Shown here: positions 31,477 to 38,434 of the stretch, piece by piece
Numbering within the stretch: the stretch's first letter is position 1
Layout of the letters: every line of letters begins with the position of its first letter
NCBI GenBank assembly: GCA_946407675.1
Contig: CAMJPK010000005.1
Location: 1 to 38,434, forward strand
DNA: 38,434 nucleotides
Reading direction: 5' to 3'
Source: an uncultured Clostridia bacterium
Lineage (GTDB): Bacteria; Bacillota; Clostridia; Oscillospirales; Oscillospiraceae
Translations under genes and position numbers: made by a program
Notes under the pieces: model-generated
Database searches by the model: none
Seen by the model: only the letters and a program-made list of their open reading frames with translations
Told to the model about the DNA's origin: nothing

Positions 31477-32784
31477 TCAGTTATCCAGCGCCGTGAGGTC
31501 CTCCAGCGTCTCGCGCCGCACCGCGACGTAGCTGCCGCCGTCGCGCAGCATGACGATGGGCGGGCGGGGGATGCGGTTGTAGTTGGAGGCCATCGAATAG
31601 TTGTAGGCGCCGGTCGTGCACACCGCGGCGAGGTCGCCCCGGCGCACGCGCTCGGGCATGCAGATGTCCGGCTGGATCACGTCGCCGCTTTCGCAGCAGC
31701 GCCCGACAAGGTCACAGCGCAGCGTCGCCGGCTCGTGCATCCGCGTCGCGGCATAGCAGGTGTACTTCGAGCCGTACAGCGCAAAGCGCGGGTTGTCCGA
31801 CATGCCGCCGTCCACGGAGACGTAATTCTTGTAGCCGGGGATGCGCTTGACGGACCCCACGGTGTAAAGCGTCATGCCGGCGTCGGCGACGATGCTGCGC
31901 CCCGGCTCCATCAGGATCGCGGGCTCGGCGATGCCGAGACGTGCGCAGGTCTTGTGGATGACCGCGGCCACCTCGCCGATGCGCGCGCCGATGTCAACGG
32001 TGCCGTCGCTCGCGACGTAGGGGACGCCGTAGCCGCCGCCGAGGTCGAGCTCGCGCGCGGCGCAGCCGTACTTTTGCGCGACCATGGCGATGTACTCCAG
32101 CATCACGACGCTCGCGCGCTCGAACACGTCCTCGTCAAAGACCTGCGAGCCGACGTGACAGTGGAAGCCCGCGAGATCGACGCCGGGCAGCGTCAGCGCC
32201 AGCGCGGTGATCGCCTCGGCCTGTCCGGTCTCGATCGCACTGCCGAACTTGGAGTCCACCTGCCCGGTGTCCACCGCGGCGTAGGTGTGCGGGTCGATGC
32301 CGGGCGTCAGGCGCAGCAGCAGCTTCTGCCGGATGCCGCGCTTCGTGGCCTCGGCGTCGATGGCGCGCAGCTCCTCCTCGCCGTCCACGACGAAATAGCC
32401 GACGCCGCAGTCCATCGCGTAGCGGATGTCCGCGTCCGTCTTGTTGTTGGAATGGAAATAGGCAAGCGCCATGTCGTATCCGGCGGACTTTGCCGTGTGC
32501 ACCTCGCCGGCGGAGACGACGTCCACGCCCAGGCCCTCCTCGCGCGCGATGCGGTAGATCTGGCGGAAGGCGTTGGCCTTGCTGGCAAAGAGCACCCGGG
32601 AGCCGGGGGCAAAATGCCGCCGGAAGGCATCCGTGTAGACGCGCATGTTGCGCCGCAGCCGGTCCTCGTCCATGAGGTAGAGCGGCGTGCCGTACTGCGC
32701 GGCGAGCACGGCGGTGTCCTGCCCGCCGAAGCACAGATGCCCTTCGGCGTTCACCGAGATGTTTTCGCAGATGAAATCGCCCAT
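31477..32784 (-). CDS. lysA: Diaminopimelate decarboxylase
   Basis: A 435-residue fold-type III PLP enzyme that decarboxylates meso-diaminopimelate to L-lysine. The PLP lysine lies in LFASKANA (Lys69). ELDLGGGYGVPY is the phosphate-binding glycine loop, and CCESGDVI supplies the catalytic cysteine of the dimer partner. GAGGAGG lies five bases before the ATG. It follows ddh by 10 bases, so the two last steps of lysine synthesis are adjacent. Length is normal for the family. Confidence 0.96.
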   Translation of the reverse strand: MGDFICENISVNAEGHLCFGGQDTAVLAAQYGTPLYLMDEDRLRRNMRVYTDAFRRHFAPGSRVLFASKANAFRQIYRIAREEGLGVDVVSAGEVHTAKSAGYDMALAYFHSNNKTDADIRYAMDCGVGYFVVDGEEELRAIDAEATKRGIRQKLLLRLTPGIDPHTYAAVDTGQVDSKFGSAIETGQAEAITALALTLPGVDLAGFHCHVGSQVFDEDVFERASVVMLEYIAMVAQKYGCAARELDLGGGYGVPYVASDGTVDIGARIGEVAAVIHKTCARLGIAEPAILMEPGRSIVADAGMTLYTVGSVKRIPGYKNYVSVDGGMSDNPRFALYGSKYTCYAATRMHEPATLRCDLVGRCCESGDVIQPDICMPERVRRGDLAAVCTTGAYNYSMASNYNRIPRPPIVMLRDGGSYVAVRRETLEDLTALDN

Positions 32785-32794
32785 GCAGACCTCC

Positions 32795-33772
32795 TCACAG
32801 CATCTGTGCCCGGAGCTCCGCGGCGCTCAGGGGCGAGAGCAGGGCGGGCGGTAAGTCGAAGATCGTCTTGCAGCCGGTGTCGCCCTTCGCGTTCAGACGG
32901 ACGACGGCGCGGGCCAGCGCGGTCAGCACGCCGGCGGTGAACTCCGGGTTGGAGTCGAGCTGCAGGCGGTATTCAATCGTGTGCTTGTGCTCGCCCTTAG
33001 CGCCGGTCTTGCCCGTGCGGATCACCATGCCGCCGTGCGGCAGCGCGCTGTGGTCGCGGCGCATCTCCTCCGCCGTGATGAAATTCACGGTGGTGTCGTA
33101 GTCCGCAAAGTAGTTGGGCATGGTTTTGATCGCCGTCTCGATGGCGGACAAGTCCGCGCCCTCCGCGGCCACGACATAGCATTCGCGCAGGTGCTTCTGC
33201 CGCGCCGTCAGCTCCGGCTGGTCGCCCGCGCGCACCGCGTCGAGCGCGGCGGGGATGGGGACGGTGTACTGCCGCGCGTCCACGACGCCGGGGATGCGGC
33301 GGATGGCGTCGGAATGGCCCTGGCTGACGCCGCGGCCCCAGAAGGTGTAGTCCTTGCCGTCGGGCAGGATCGCCGCGCCGTAGAGGCGCGCCAGCGAGAA
33401 CATGCCGGGGTCCCAGCCGCCGGAGATCAGCGCGGTGTGCCCGCTCGCCTTCGCGGCGGCGTCCACGGCGTCAAAGTGCTCGGGGATGCGGGCGTGGGTG
33501 TCGAAGCTGTCCACCACGTTGCACTTTCGCGCGATCGCCGGGGTCTGCACCGGCAGATCGGTGGCGCTGCCGCCGCAGAGGATCACAACGTCGATCTCCG
33601 CGGCGCGGGCGGCGAGCGTGTCGGCGGCATAGACCGGCGCGCCGGTCAGCGTTTTGACCGTTTCGGGCGCGCGGCGGGTGAACACCCCCACAAGCTCCTG
33701 ATCGGCGTTTGCGCGGATCGCCAGCTCAACGCCGCGGCCGATGTTGCCGTAACCGTAAATCGCAATGCGCAT
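32795..33772 (-). CDS. ddh: meso-Diaminopimelate dehydrogenase
   Basis: A 325-residue NADPH-dependent enzyme that converts tetrahydrodipicolinate directly to meso-diaminopimelate by reductive amination, replacing four steps of the succinylase or acetylase routes. The Rossmann start IAIYGYGNIGRG (3-14), ILCGGSATDLP, and SGGWDPGMFSL with the FWGRGVSQGHSDAIRRI segment are typical of the family. It lies 17 bases after dapB and 10 before lysA in the riboswitch-controlled unit. Its presence suggests the direct DAP pathway in this organism; the aminotransferase gene dapL could exist elsewhere. Confidence 0.95.
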   Translation of the reverse strand: MRIAIYGYGNIGRGVELAIRANADQELVGVFTRRAPETVKTLTGAPVYAADTLAARAAEIDVVILCGGSATDLPVQTPAIARKCNVVDSFDTHARIPEHFDAVDAAAKASGHTALISGGWDPGMFSLARLYGAAILPDGKDYTFWGRGVSQGHSDAIRRIPGVVDARQYTVPIPAALDAVRAGDQPELTARQKHLRECYVVAAEGADLSAIETAIKTMPNYFADYDTTVNFITAEEMRRDHSALPHGGMVIRTGKTGAKGEHKHTIEYRLQLDSNPEFTAGVLTALARAVVRLNAKGDTGCKTIFDLPPALLSPLSAAELRAQML

Positions 33773-33789
33773 AGGGAATCCTTCCTTTC

Positions 33790-34539
33790 TCAGTCGTCGG
33801 CCAGCATATCCTGCATGGAGTAAAGCCCCGCCGGCTTCCTGATCAGGAACTCCGCGGCGGCCAGCGCCCCCTCCGCGAACAGCGTGCGGGAGTGCGTCTC
33901 ATGCTTCAGCGTGATGGTCTGGCTGTTCGTGCCGATCAGCACCTCGTGCTCTCCGGCGAGATTGCCCATCCGGATGGCGTGGATGCCGATCTCCTCCTTC
34001 GTGCGCTTTCCGAACCCGCTGCGCCCGGTGACGATCGTGGCGGCGGGGCGGACGGACTGGATCGCGCGGGCGATCGCAAGGGCGGTGCCGCTGGGGGCGT
34101 CCACCTTGCGGTCGTGGTGCTTCTCGATGATCTCGATCTCCGCCTCCGGCATCGCCGCGGCGGCCTTTTTCGCCAGCTCGATCAGCAGCGCGACGCCGAG
34201 GGAGAAGTTTGCCGCGAAGAAGACCGGGATCTCCTTCGCCGCGTCCGCAATCGCGGTGCGCTCCTCGTCGGTCTGCCCGGTGGTGGCGATCACCAGCGGG
34301 AGACGGTTTTGCTTCGCAAAGGCGAGCATATCGGCCGTGCAGCTGTGGTGGGAAAAGTCCACGATGCAGTCCACGTCCGTCTGCGCGTGCGCAAAGTCCG
34401 GCGCGCAGGGAACGGCGGCATTTTGGGAATTCATATAGTCCACGCCGGCGGCGAGCTGCGCGCCGCGGTAGCCCTCCGCGCACAGACGCGCGACCTCGGC
34501 GCCCATGTGGCCGCCCAGTCCGCTCAGTAAGATTCTCAT
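33790..34539 (-). CDS. dapB: 4-Hydroxy-tetrahydrodipicolinate reductase
   Basis: A 249-residue enzyme that reduces the DapA product to tetrahydrodipicolinate with NAD(P)H. The N-terminal Rossmann loop is SGLGGHMGAE, and the family signature EKHHDRKVDAPSGTA (about 139-153) contains the catalytic His and Lys. The protein is a little shorter than Escherichia coli DapB, as in many Clostridia. It follows dapA by 18 bases. The start at 34539 begins MRILLSGLGG, which fits the Rossmann strand, so it is probably right. Confidence 0.96.
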   Translation of the reverse strand: MRILLSGLGGHMGAEVARLCAEGYRGAQLAAGVDYMNSQNAAVPCAPDFAHAQTDVDCIVDFSHHSCTADMLAFAKQNRLPLVIATTGQTDEERTAIADAAKEIPVFFAANFSLGVALLIELAKKAAAAMPEAEIEIIEKHHDRKVDAPSGTALAIARAIQSVRPAATIVTGRSGFGKRTKEEIGIHAIRMGNLAGEHEVLIGTNSQTITLKHETHSRTLFAEGALAAAEFLIRKPAGLYSMQDMLADD

Positions 34540-34557
34540 ATCTCTATCCCTCGTTTC

Positions 34558-35445
34558 TCAAATCAGGCCGTGCGCACGCATCAGCGCGTAGAGCTTCTCG
34601 GCGTGCTCCGGCTCCATCGGCGTCAGCGGCAGGCGCAGATAATTCTCGCACCAGCCCATGGCGGCCATCGCGGCCTTGACCGGGATCGGGTTGACCTCGC
34701 AGAACAGCGCGTTGATGAGCGGGAGGTAGTCCAGCTGCATCTTCAGAGAGCCAGCGATGTCGCCGTCGAACCAGCGGTGGCACATCTCGCTTGTCTGCCG
34801 CGGCATGAGGTTCGACAGGACGGAGATGACGCCCGCGCCGCCCGCGGAGAGGATCGGCGTCACCTGATCGTCGTTGCCGGAGTAGATGTCCAGCTTATCG
34901 CCGACCAGCGCCGCGGTCTCCATGATCTTCGAAATGTTGCCGTTGGCCTCCTTGATGGCCGCGATCATCGGGTGATCGGCCAGCGCCGCGTAGGTGGCCG
35001 GCTCGATGCCGACGCCGGTGCGGCTGGGCACGTTGTAGAGGATCAGCGGCTTCGTCGAGGCGTCCGCGATGGCGGTGTACATCTGGATGAGGCCCTTCTG
35101 CGTGGCCTTGTTGTAGTAGGGGGTGACGACCAGCATCGCGTCCGCGCCGATGTCGCAGGCGAATTTCGTCAGCGAGATGGCGTAGTCGGTGTCGTTGGAG
35201 CCGGTGCCCGCGATGATGGGCGTGCGGCCCGCCGCGCGCTCCACGGCGTACTTGAGCACCGCGCGGTGCTCCTCGTCGGTCAGCGTCGAGCCCTCGCCGG
35301 TGGTGCCGGCGATCACGAGCGCGTCGATGCCCTGCGCGATCTGCCAGTCGATGAGCTTGCCGAAGCGGTCATAGTCCACGCCGGAAGCGGTCAGCGGGGT
35401 GATCAGGGCGGTTGCGGCGCCGCGGAAAATGGGGTTTGCAGTCAT
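34558..35445 (-). CDS. dapA: 4-Hydroxy-tetrahydrodipicolinate synthase
   Basis: A 295-residue (beta/alpha)8 aldolase condensing aspartate semialdehyde and pyruvate. Family motifs are AGTTGEGSTL (about 46-55), the catalytic Tyr in ILYNVPSRTG and the Schiff-base Lys in AIKEANGN (about 161). It is the first gene of the lysine/DAP unit, and follows a leader of about 325 bases with a lysine riboswitch and terminator, so its expression should fall when lysine is abundant. GAAGGAGA lies about eight bases ahead of the ATG. Confidence 0.97.
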   Translation of the reverse strand: MTANPIFRGAATALITPLTASGVDYDRFGKLIDWQIAQGIDALVIAGTTGEGSTLTDEEHRAVLKYAVERAAGRTPIIAGTGSNDTDYAISLTKFACDIGADAMLVVTPYYNKATQKGLIQMYTAIADASTKPLILYNVPSRTGVGIEPATYAALADHPMIAAIKEANGNISKIMETAALVGDKLDIYSGNDDQVTPILSAGGAGVISVLSNLMPRQTSEMCHRWFDGDIAGSLKMQLDYLPLINALFCEVNPIPVKAAMAAMGWCENYLRLPLTPMEPEHAEKLYALMRAHGLI

Positions 35446-35498
35446 TTTGGATTCGTCTCCTTCTCAAAGTTTTCCGAATACTGCAAGTCGTTGATACG

Positions 35499-35532
35499 AA
35501 AACAGCCGATGCAATGCCATTTGCATCGGCTG
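35499..35532 (-). terminator. Riboswitch-controlled terminator before dapA
   Basis: A perfect 12-bp stem (35503-35514 with 35521-35532, loop of six) followed on the minus strand by TTTT. It stands between the lysine aptamer and dapA, so it is the likely expression platform. A further 6-bp GC hairpin (35559-35574) lies between aptamer and terminator and could take part in the switch. Confidence 0.85.
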
Positions 35533-35584
35533 CCGATCCTTCCAAAATCCCCGGAATACGCCCCAAAAGGGGCGCGGGAAAATT

Positions 35585-35760
35585 GCAATCAATCCATAGC
35601 TCTCCGCAAATGCGACAGTCAAACGGATCTTATCCGAGCGACCAGGCGAGGATCGCAGCTTCCTCACCTTCGGCAGCGGCCCCTTTCACCCCGGCAACGG
35701 CTTTGCATGCCTTTGACACCGGTGCTACTCCTGACAACTGCGCCTCTATCCTTTCATTGC
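35585..35760 (-). ncRNA. Lysine riboswitch (L-box) aptamer
   Basis: The leader of dapA carries the conserved L-box blocks in order on the minus strand: GATAGAGGCGC (near 35750-35740) with a following GGAGTAGC, GGGGTGAAAGGGGCC (about 35692-35678), GCCGAAGG (35674-35667), and the closing segment GGAGAGCTATGG (about 35606-35595). These match the Bacillus lysC leader blocks (AGAGGTGC, CTGAAAGGGG, GCCGAAG, GGAGGGCTAT). Lysine binding is expected to favour the downstream terminator and reduce dapA-dapB-ddh-lysA expression. Ends are approximate. Confidence 0.93.
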
Positions 35761-35777
35761 AATATTCAGTTAGGTGT

Positions 35778-35805
35778 ATTATAGCAAAACTTTTTCAAAC
35801 TTCAA
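35778..35805 (-). promoter_or_regulatory. Promoter of the dapA operon
   Basis: On the minus strand TTGAAG (35805-35800) and TATAAT (35783-35778) are spaced by 16 bases. The expected start is about 12-20 bases before the riboswitch. No terminator is seen between the hisJ stop (35852) and this promoter. Confidence 0.8.
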
Positions 35806-35851
35806 TAGCCAATTTTTCCAATCTTCCGCGCGGCGGCGCGAAAAAAGGGCG

Positions 35852-36646
35852 TCATTGTATACAGAAATCCGGTGATTCAACGATCTCGGCGCCGCGCGCG
35901 CGGGCCCACGCGCCCCATGCGTCAAAGCCGAAGCGCAGCCCGTCGGGTCGGTGCGCGTCGCCGCTCAGGAGAAAGCGCGCGCCGCGGGCGATCAGGTAAT
36001 CGAGGATGGGCGGCGCGGGATAGGGCACGCTGCGCCAGCCGCGGGCGATGCCGCCGGTGTTGATCTCGAAGAGCGCGCCCGTCTCCAAAAGCGCGTCCGC
36101 CGCATCATGCCATGCGTTCACGTAGCGCGCGTCGCCTTCGTCAAAGAGCGCTCCGCCCTCGTTGAACTTCGCGACGATGTCGAAGTGGCCGATCACGCCG
36201 CAGCCCGTCGCCGCCTGCGCGGACGCAAGCTGTCGGTAGTACGCCGCGGCGAAGGCATAGATGTCGCCGCCGAAAACGCGCGCCGCGGCGTCGCGCTGGA
36301 GCGCGGCGCTCTCGTCCACGGGGAGGTATTCCCCGCCGGCGCGCAGATAGTGAACGGAGCCGATGACGTAGTCGTAGCCCGCCGTCGGCGCGTCGGAGCA
36401 CATGTCCTGCTCGACCCCGCAGAAAACGGCAATCCGCCCCGCGTATGCCTTTTTCAGCCGCGCGATCTCCGCGCGGTAGGCGGCGGTCCCCGCCTCGGAC
36501 ATGCACCAGCTCTCGTCGAAGGCGGTGCGGCCGTGGCCGGAAAAGCCGACGGCGTCCATGCCCCGTGCCAGCGCGGCGCGCACCATCTCCTCGGGGCTTG
36601 CCTGCCCGTCGCAGAAGGTCGTGTGGACGTGGAAATCGCCGGTCAT
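35852..36646 (-). CDS. hisJ: Histidinol-phosphatase, PHP family
   Basis: A 264-residue PHP-domain phosphatase. The metal motifs are [11 protein letters not shown] (4-14), GFSGHGR (about 34-40), FCGVEQD, GSVHYLR, IGHFDIV and [13 protein letters not shown]. It removes phosphate from histidinol phosphate, the penultimate step of histidine synthesis, and is the form used in Gram-positive bacteria instead of HisB-N. The ATG overlaps the hisIE stop as ATGA. It appears to be the last gene of the histidine operon, and no clear terminator follows it, so some readthrough into the dapA leader is possible. Confidence 0.9.
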   Translation of the reverse strand: MTGDFHVHTTFCDGQASPEEMVRAALARGMDAVGFSGHGRTAFDESWCMSEAGTAAYRAEIARLKKAYAGRIAVFCGVEQDMCSDAPTAGYDYVIGSVHYLRAGGEYLPVDESAALQRDAAARVFGGDIYAFAAAYYRQLASAQAATGCGVIGHFDIVAKFNEGGALFDEGDARYVNAWHDAADALLETGALFEINTGGIARGWRSVPYPAPPILDYLIARGARFLLSGDAHRPDGLRFGFDAWGAWARARGAEIVESPDFCIQ

Positions 36647-37290
36647 GTCATCTTCTCCTGCTTGACCTTGTGGTCGATGACGTGGCGGGAGGCCAGCTCC
36701 GCGCGCACGTCGTCCAGCGTGATGCCCGCCTCGGTCATCAGCACCATGACGTGGTAGGCGAGGTCCGCGATCTCGTACACCGTCTCGCGCTTGTCCTCGG
36801 CCTTGCCCGCGATGATGACCTCCGTGGCCTCCTCGCCGACCTTCTTGAGGATCTTGTCGAGACCTTTCTCAAAGAGATAGGTGGTATAGCTCCCCTCCGG
36901 CTTGTCGCGCTTGCGCCCGGCGAGCAGGTCCATGAGCCCGTCGGCGGAAAAGCTCTGCCGCGTTTCACTCTGCCAGACCGGGAACTCGAAGCAGCTCACG
37001 CCGCCGAGATGGCAGGCCGGGCCGTCCGGCTCCACCTCCACCACGAGCGCGTCGCGGTCGCAGTCGGCGGTGACGGATACGAGGTGCTGCACGTTGCCGC
37101 TGGTCTCGCCCTTGCGCCACAGCTCCTGCCGCGAGCGGCTCCAGAAAACCGTCCGCTCCTCTTTCAGCGTGAGGGCTAAGCTCTCGCGGTTCATGTAGGC
37201 CAGCGTCAGCACCCGCTTGCTGCGGCTGTCGACGACGATCGCGGGGATCAGGCCCTTTTCGTCATATTTCAGTTCGTCGATGTTCACCAT
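36643..37290 (-). CDS. hisIE: Phosphoribosyl-AMP cyclohydrolase / phosphoribosyl-ATP pyrophosphatase
   Basis: A 215-residue bifunctional enzyme for the second and third steps of histidine synthesis. The HisI half (about 1-110) contains [31 protein letters not shown], and the zinc cysteines in [19 protein letters not shown] and VSCF. The HisE half (about 125-210) holds [12 protein letters not shown] and [17 protein letters not shown], the helical MazG-like site. It starts three bases after hisF and its stop overlaps hisJ as ATGA. Both halves look complete. Confidence 0.96.
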   Translation of the reverse strand: MVNIDELKYDEKGLIPAIVVDSRSKRVLTLAYMNRESLALTLKEERTVFWSRSRQELWRKGETSGNVQHLVSVTADCDRDALVVEVEPDGPACHLGGVSCFEFPVWQSETRQSFSADGLMDLLAGRKRDKPEGSYTTYLFEKGLDKILKKVGEEATEVIIAGKAEDKRETVYEIADLAYHVMVLMTEAGITLDDVRAELASRHVIDHKVKQEKMT

Positions 37291-37293
37291 GAT

Positions 37294-38055
37294 TCATACC
37301 TCCCGCACAGGGATATCGTTTTCTTTCAACGCCGCCTTGAGGTCGCGGATTCGCACCTCGCCGAAGTGGAAGATCGAGGCGGCGAGCCCCGCGTCCACCT
37401 TCGGGAGCGTCTTGAAGAGCGTCACGAAGTCCTCGATTTTCCCCGCGCCGCCCGAGGCGATCACGGGCACGCTGACCGCGTCGCAGACGGCGGCGAGCAT
37501 TTCGAGGTCAAAGCCGCCCTTGACGCCGTCGGTGTCGATGCTGTTGAGGACGATCTCGCCCGCGCCGAGGGAGACGCCGTGCTTGATCCAGCTGATGGCC
37601 TCCATGCCGGTGTCCTCCCGGCCGCCCTTGGCGAAGACGCGGAACTGCCCGTCCACGCGCTTGACGTCCGCGGAGAGGACGACGCACTGGTCGCCGTAGC
37701 GCTTCGCGGCCTCGAAGATGAGCTGCGGAGAGCGGATCGCGCCGGAGTTGACGCTGACCTTGTCCGCGCCGCACTTGAGCACGCGGTCAAAGTCGTCCAC
37801 GGTGTTGATGCCGCCGCCGACGGTCAGCGGGATGAAGACCTGCCGCGCCGTCTCGCAGAGGATGTCGGTGAAGAGCCGCCGCCCCTCAGCCGAGGCGGTG
37901 ATGTCGTAGAACACCAGCTCGTCCGCGCCGCATTCGCTGTAATACTTCGCCAGCTCCACGGGGGAGTTCACGTCCGCCAAGCCCGTGAAGTTGACGCCCT
38001 TGACCACCCGCCCGTCGCGGACGTCCAGGCAGGGGATGATTCGTTTCGTGATCAT
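37294..38055 (-). CDS. hisF: Imidazole glycerol phosphate synthase, cyclase subunit
   Basis: A 253-residue (beta/alpha)8 barrel. The first catalytic Asp is Asp11 in IIPCLDVRDGRVVKG; the second is in VVLSADVKRVDG (about 130). Phosphate-binding GGGI and ASGGAGK loops are present. With HisH it makes imidazole glycerol phosphate and AICAR. The ATG at 38055 overlaps the hisA stop as ATGA. Family length is normal. Confidence 0.96.
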   Translation of the reverse strand: MITKRIIPCLDVRDGRVVKGVNFTGLADVNSPVELAKYYSECGADELVFYDITASAEGRRLFTDILCETARQVFIPLTVGGGINTVDDFDRVLKCGADKVSVNSGAIRSPQLIFEAAKRYGDQCVVLSADVKRVDGQFRVFAKGGREDTGMEAISWIKHGVSLGAGEIVLNSIDTDGVKGGFDLEMLAAVCDAVSVPVIASGGAGKIEDFVTLFKTLPKVDAGLAASIFHFGEVRIRDLKAALKENDIPVREV

Positions 38056-38434
38056 AGTGCCGCCTCGATCGCTTTCTTCAGATCCAGCGCGCCGGTGTAG
38101 TATGCCTTGCCGATGATCGCGCCGTAAAGCCCCATCTCCCGCAAACGCAGTACATCCTCCATCGAGGACACGCCGCCGCTGGCGGTGATGTTGAGCGCAA
38201 ATTTTTCCGAGAGGTCCCGGTAGAGCGCCAGATTCGCGCCGCGCATCGCGCCGTCGCGGGAGATGTCCGTGCAGATGAGCGTGCGCACGCCGAGCGCCTG
38301 CAGCTCCGCGCAGAACGCGTCCGCGGTCAGGGCCGTCGTCTCCGTCCAGCCCTTGACGGCGACGAAACCGTCCTTGAGATCGACGCCGACCGCGATCTGT
38401 TCGCCGTATTCCGACACCGCCTCGCGCAAAAACG
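38052..38434 (-). CDS. hisA: HisA, phosphoribosylformimino-AICAR isomerase, C-terminal part (partial)
   Basis: The gene runs in from the right edge; about 126 C-terminal residues are present. VGVDLKDGFVAVKGWTE carries one catalytic Asp, CTDISRDGAMRG the phosphate-loop region, and ASGGVSS and GAIIGKAYYTG the final barrel loops, which identify HisA rather than HisF (the GWTE and TDISRDG forms). It isomerises ProFAR to PRFAR by an Amadori reaction. Upstream histidine genes are expected beyond the edge. Its stop codon overlaps the hisF start. Confidence 0.95.
   Translation of the reverse strand, partial: FLREAVSEYGEQIAVGVDLKDGFVAVKGWTETTALTADAFCAELQALGVRTLICTDISRDGAMRGANLALYRDLSEKFALNITASGGVSSMEDVLRLREMGLYGAIIGKAYYTGALDLKKAIEAAL

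Overview
The window reads as GC-rich chromosomal DNA of an anaerobic Gram-positive bacterium, most likely a gut-type member of the Clostridia (Oscillospirales/Oscillospiraceae). This placement is inferred from gene content: a lysine (L-box) riboswitch over a dap/lys operon that uses meso-diaminopimelate dehydrogenase, a PHP-type histidinol phosphatase, an Fe-S two-subunit fumarase, a CsoR regulator with a G/C-tract operator, a lipoprotein with an LCAC lipobox, a CsaB pyruvyltransferase and GGAGG-type ribosome binding sites. No phage, transposase, integrase, rRNA or CRISPR was found. There is one tRNA (Arg, anticodon ACG).

Layout. 1-1811: the end of a 3-hydroxyacyl-CoA dehydrogenase gene and a sodium:solute symporter. 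1815-7342: a leftward cluster of a TetR regulator, a very large membrane sensor ending in an HD-GYP phosphodiesterase, and a membrane-anchored BMP/PnrA-type binding protein. Sampled rows here are less GC-rich than the rest, and direct repeats overlap the promoter. 7588-12334: a DUF378 protein, then a leftward four-gene operon (histidine phosphatase-acetyltransferase fusion, metallophosphoesterase, YgiQ, DUF1294). 12349-15348: a rightward pair, a glycosyltransferase-CsaB fusion and a PurN-like protein that lacks the catalytic histidine. 15373-20013: a lipoprotein gene, and a csoR-pyk-MATE operon behind a consensus promoter and a CsoR-type operator. 20072-23205: a periplasmic-sensor GGDEF/EAL protein and tRNA-Arg. 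23297-27295: a small YtxH-like protein, a TIGR04255-type protein, a URO-D-family protein and an unrecognised membrane-anchored protein.

27334-38434 is a leftward metabolic stretch: malic enzyme plus the two fumarase subunits (fumarate-malate-pyruvate); the riboswitch-controlled lysine/DAP operon dapA-dapB-ddh-lysA-lysC; and the end of a histidine operon, hisA-hisF-hisIE-hisJ.

The parts that look least described are the TetR/sensor/BMP cluster (a candidate extracellular-ligand to cyclic-dinucleotide pathway), the active-site-altered PurN paralogue beside the GT4-CsaB fusion, the joining of a CsoR copper/persulfide-type switch to pyruvate kinase, and the malic-enzyme promoter buried inside the lysC terminator. 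All functional statements come from reading the sequence; no database search was run.
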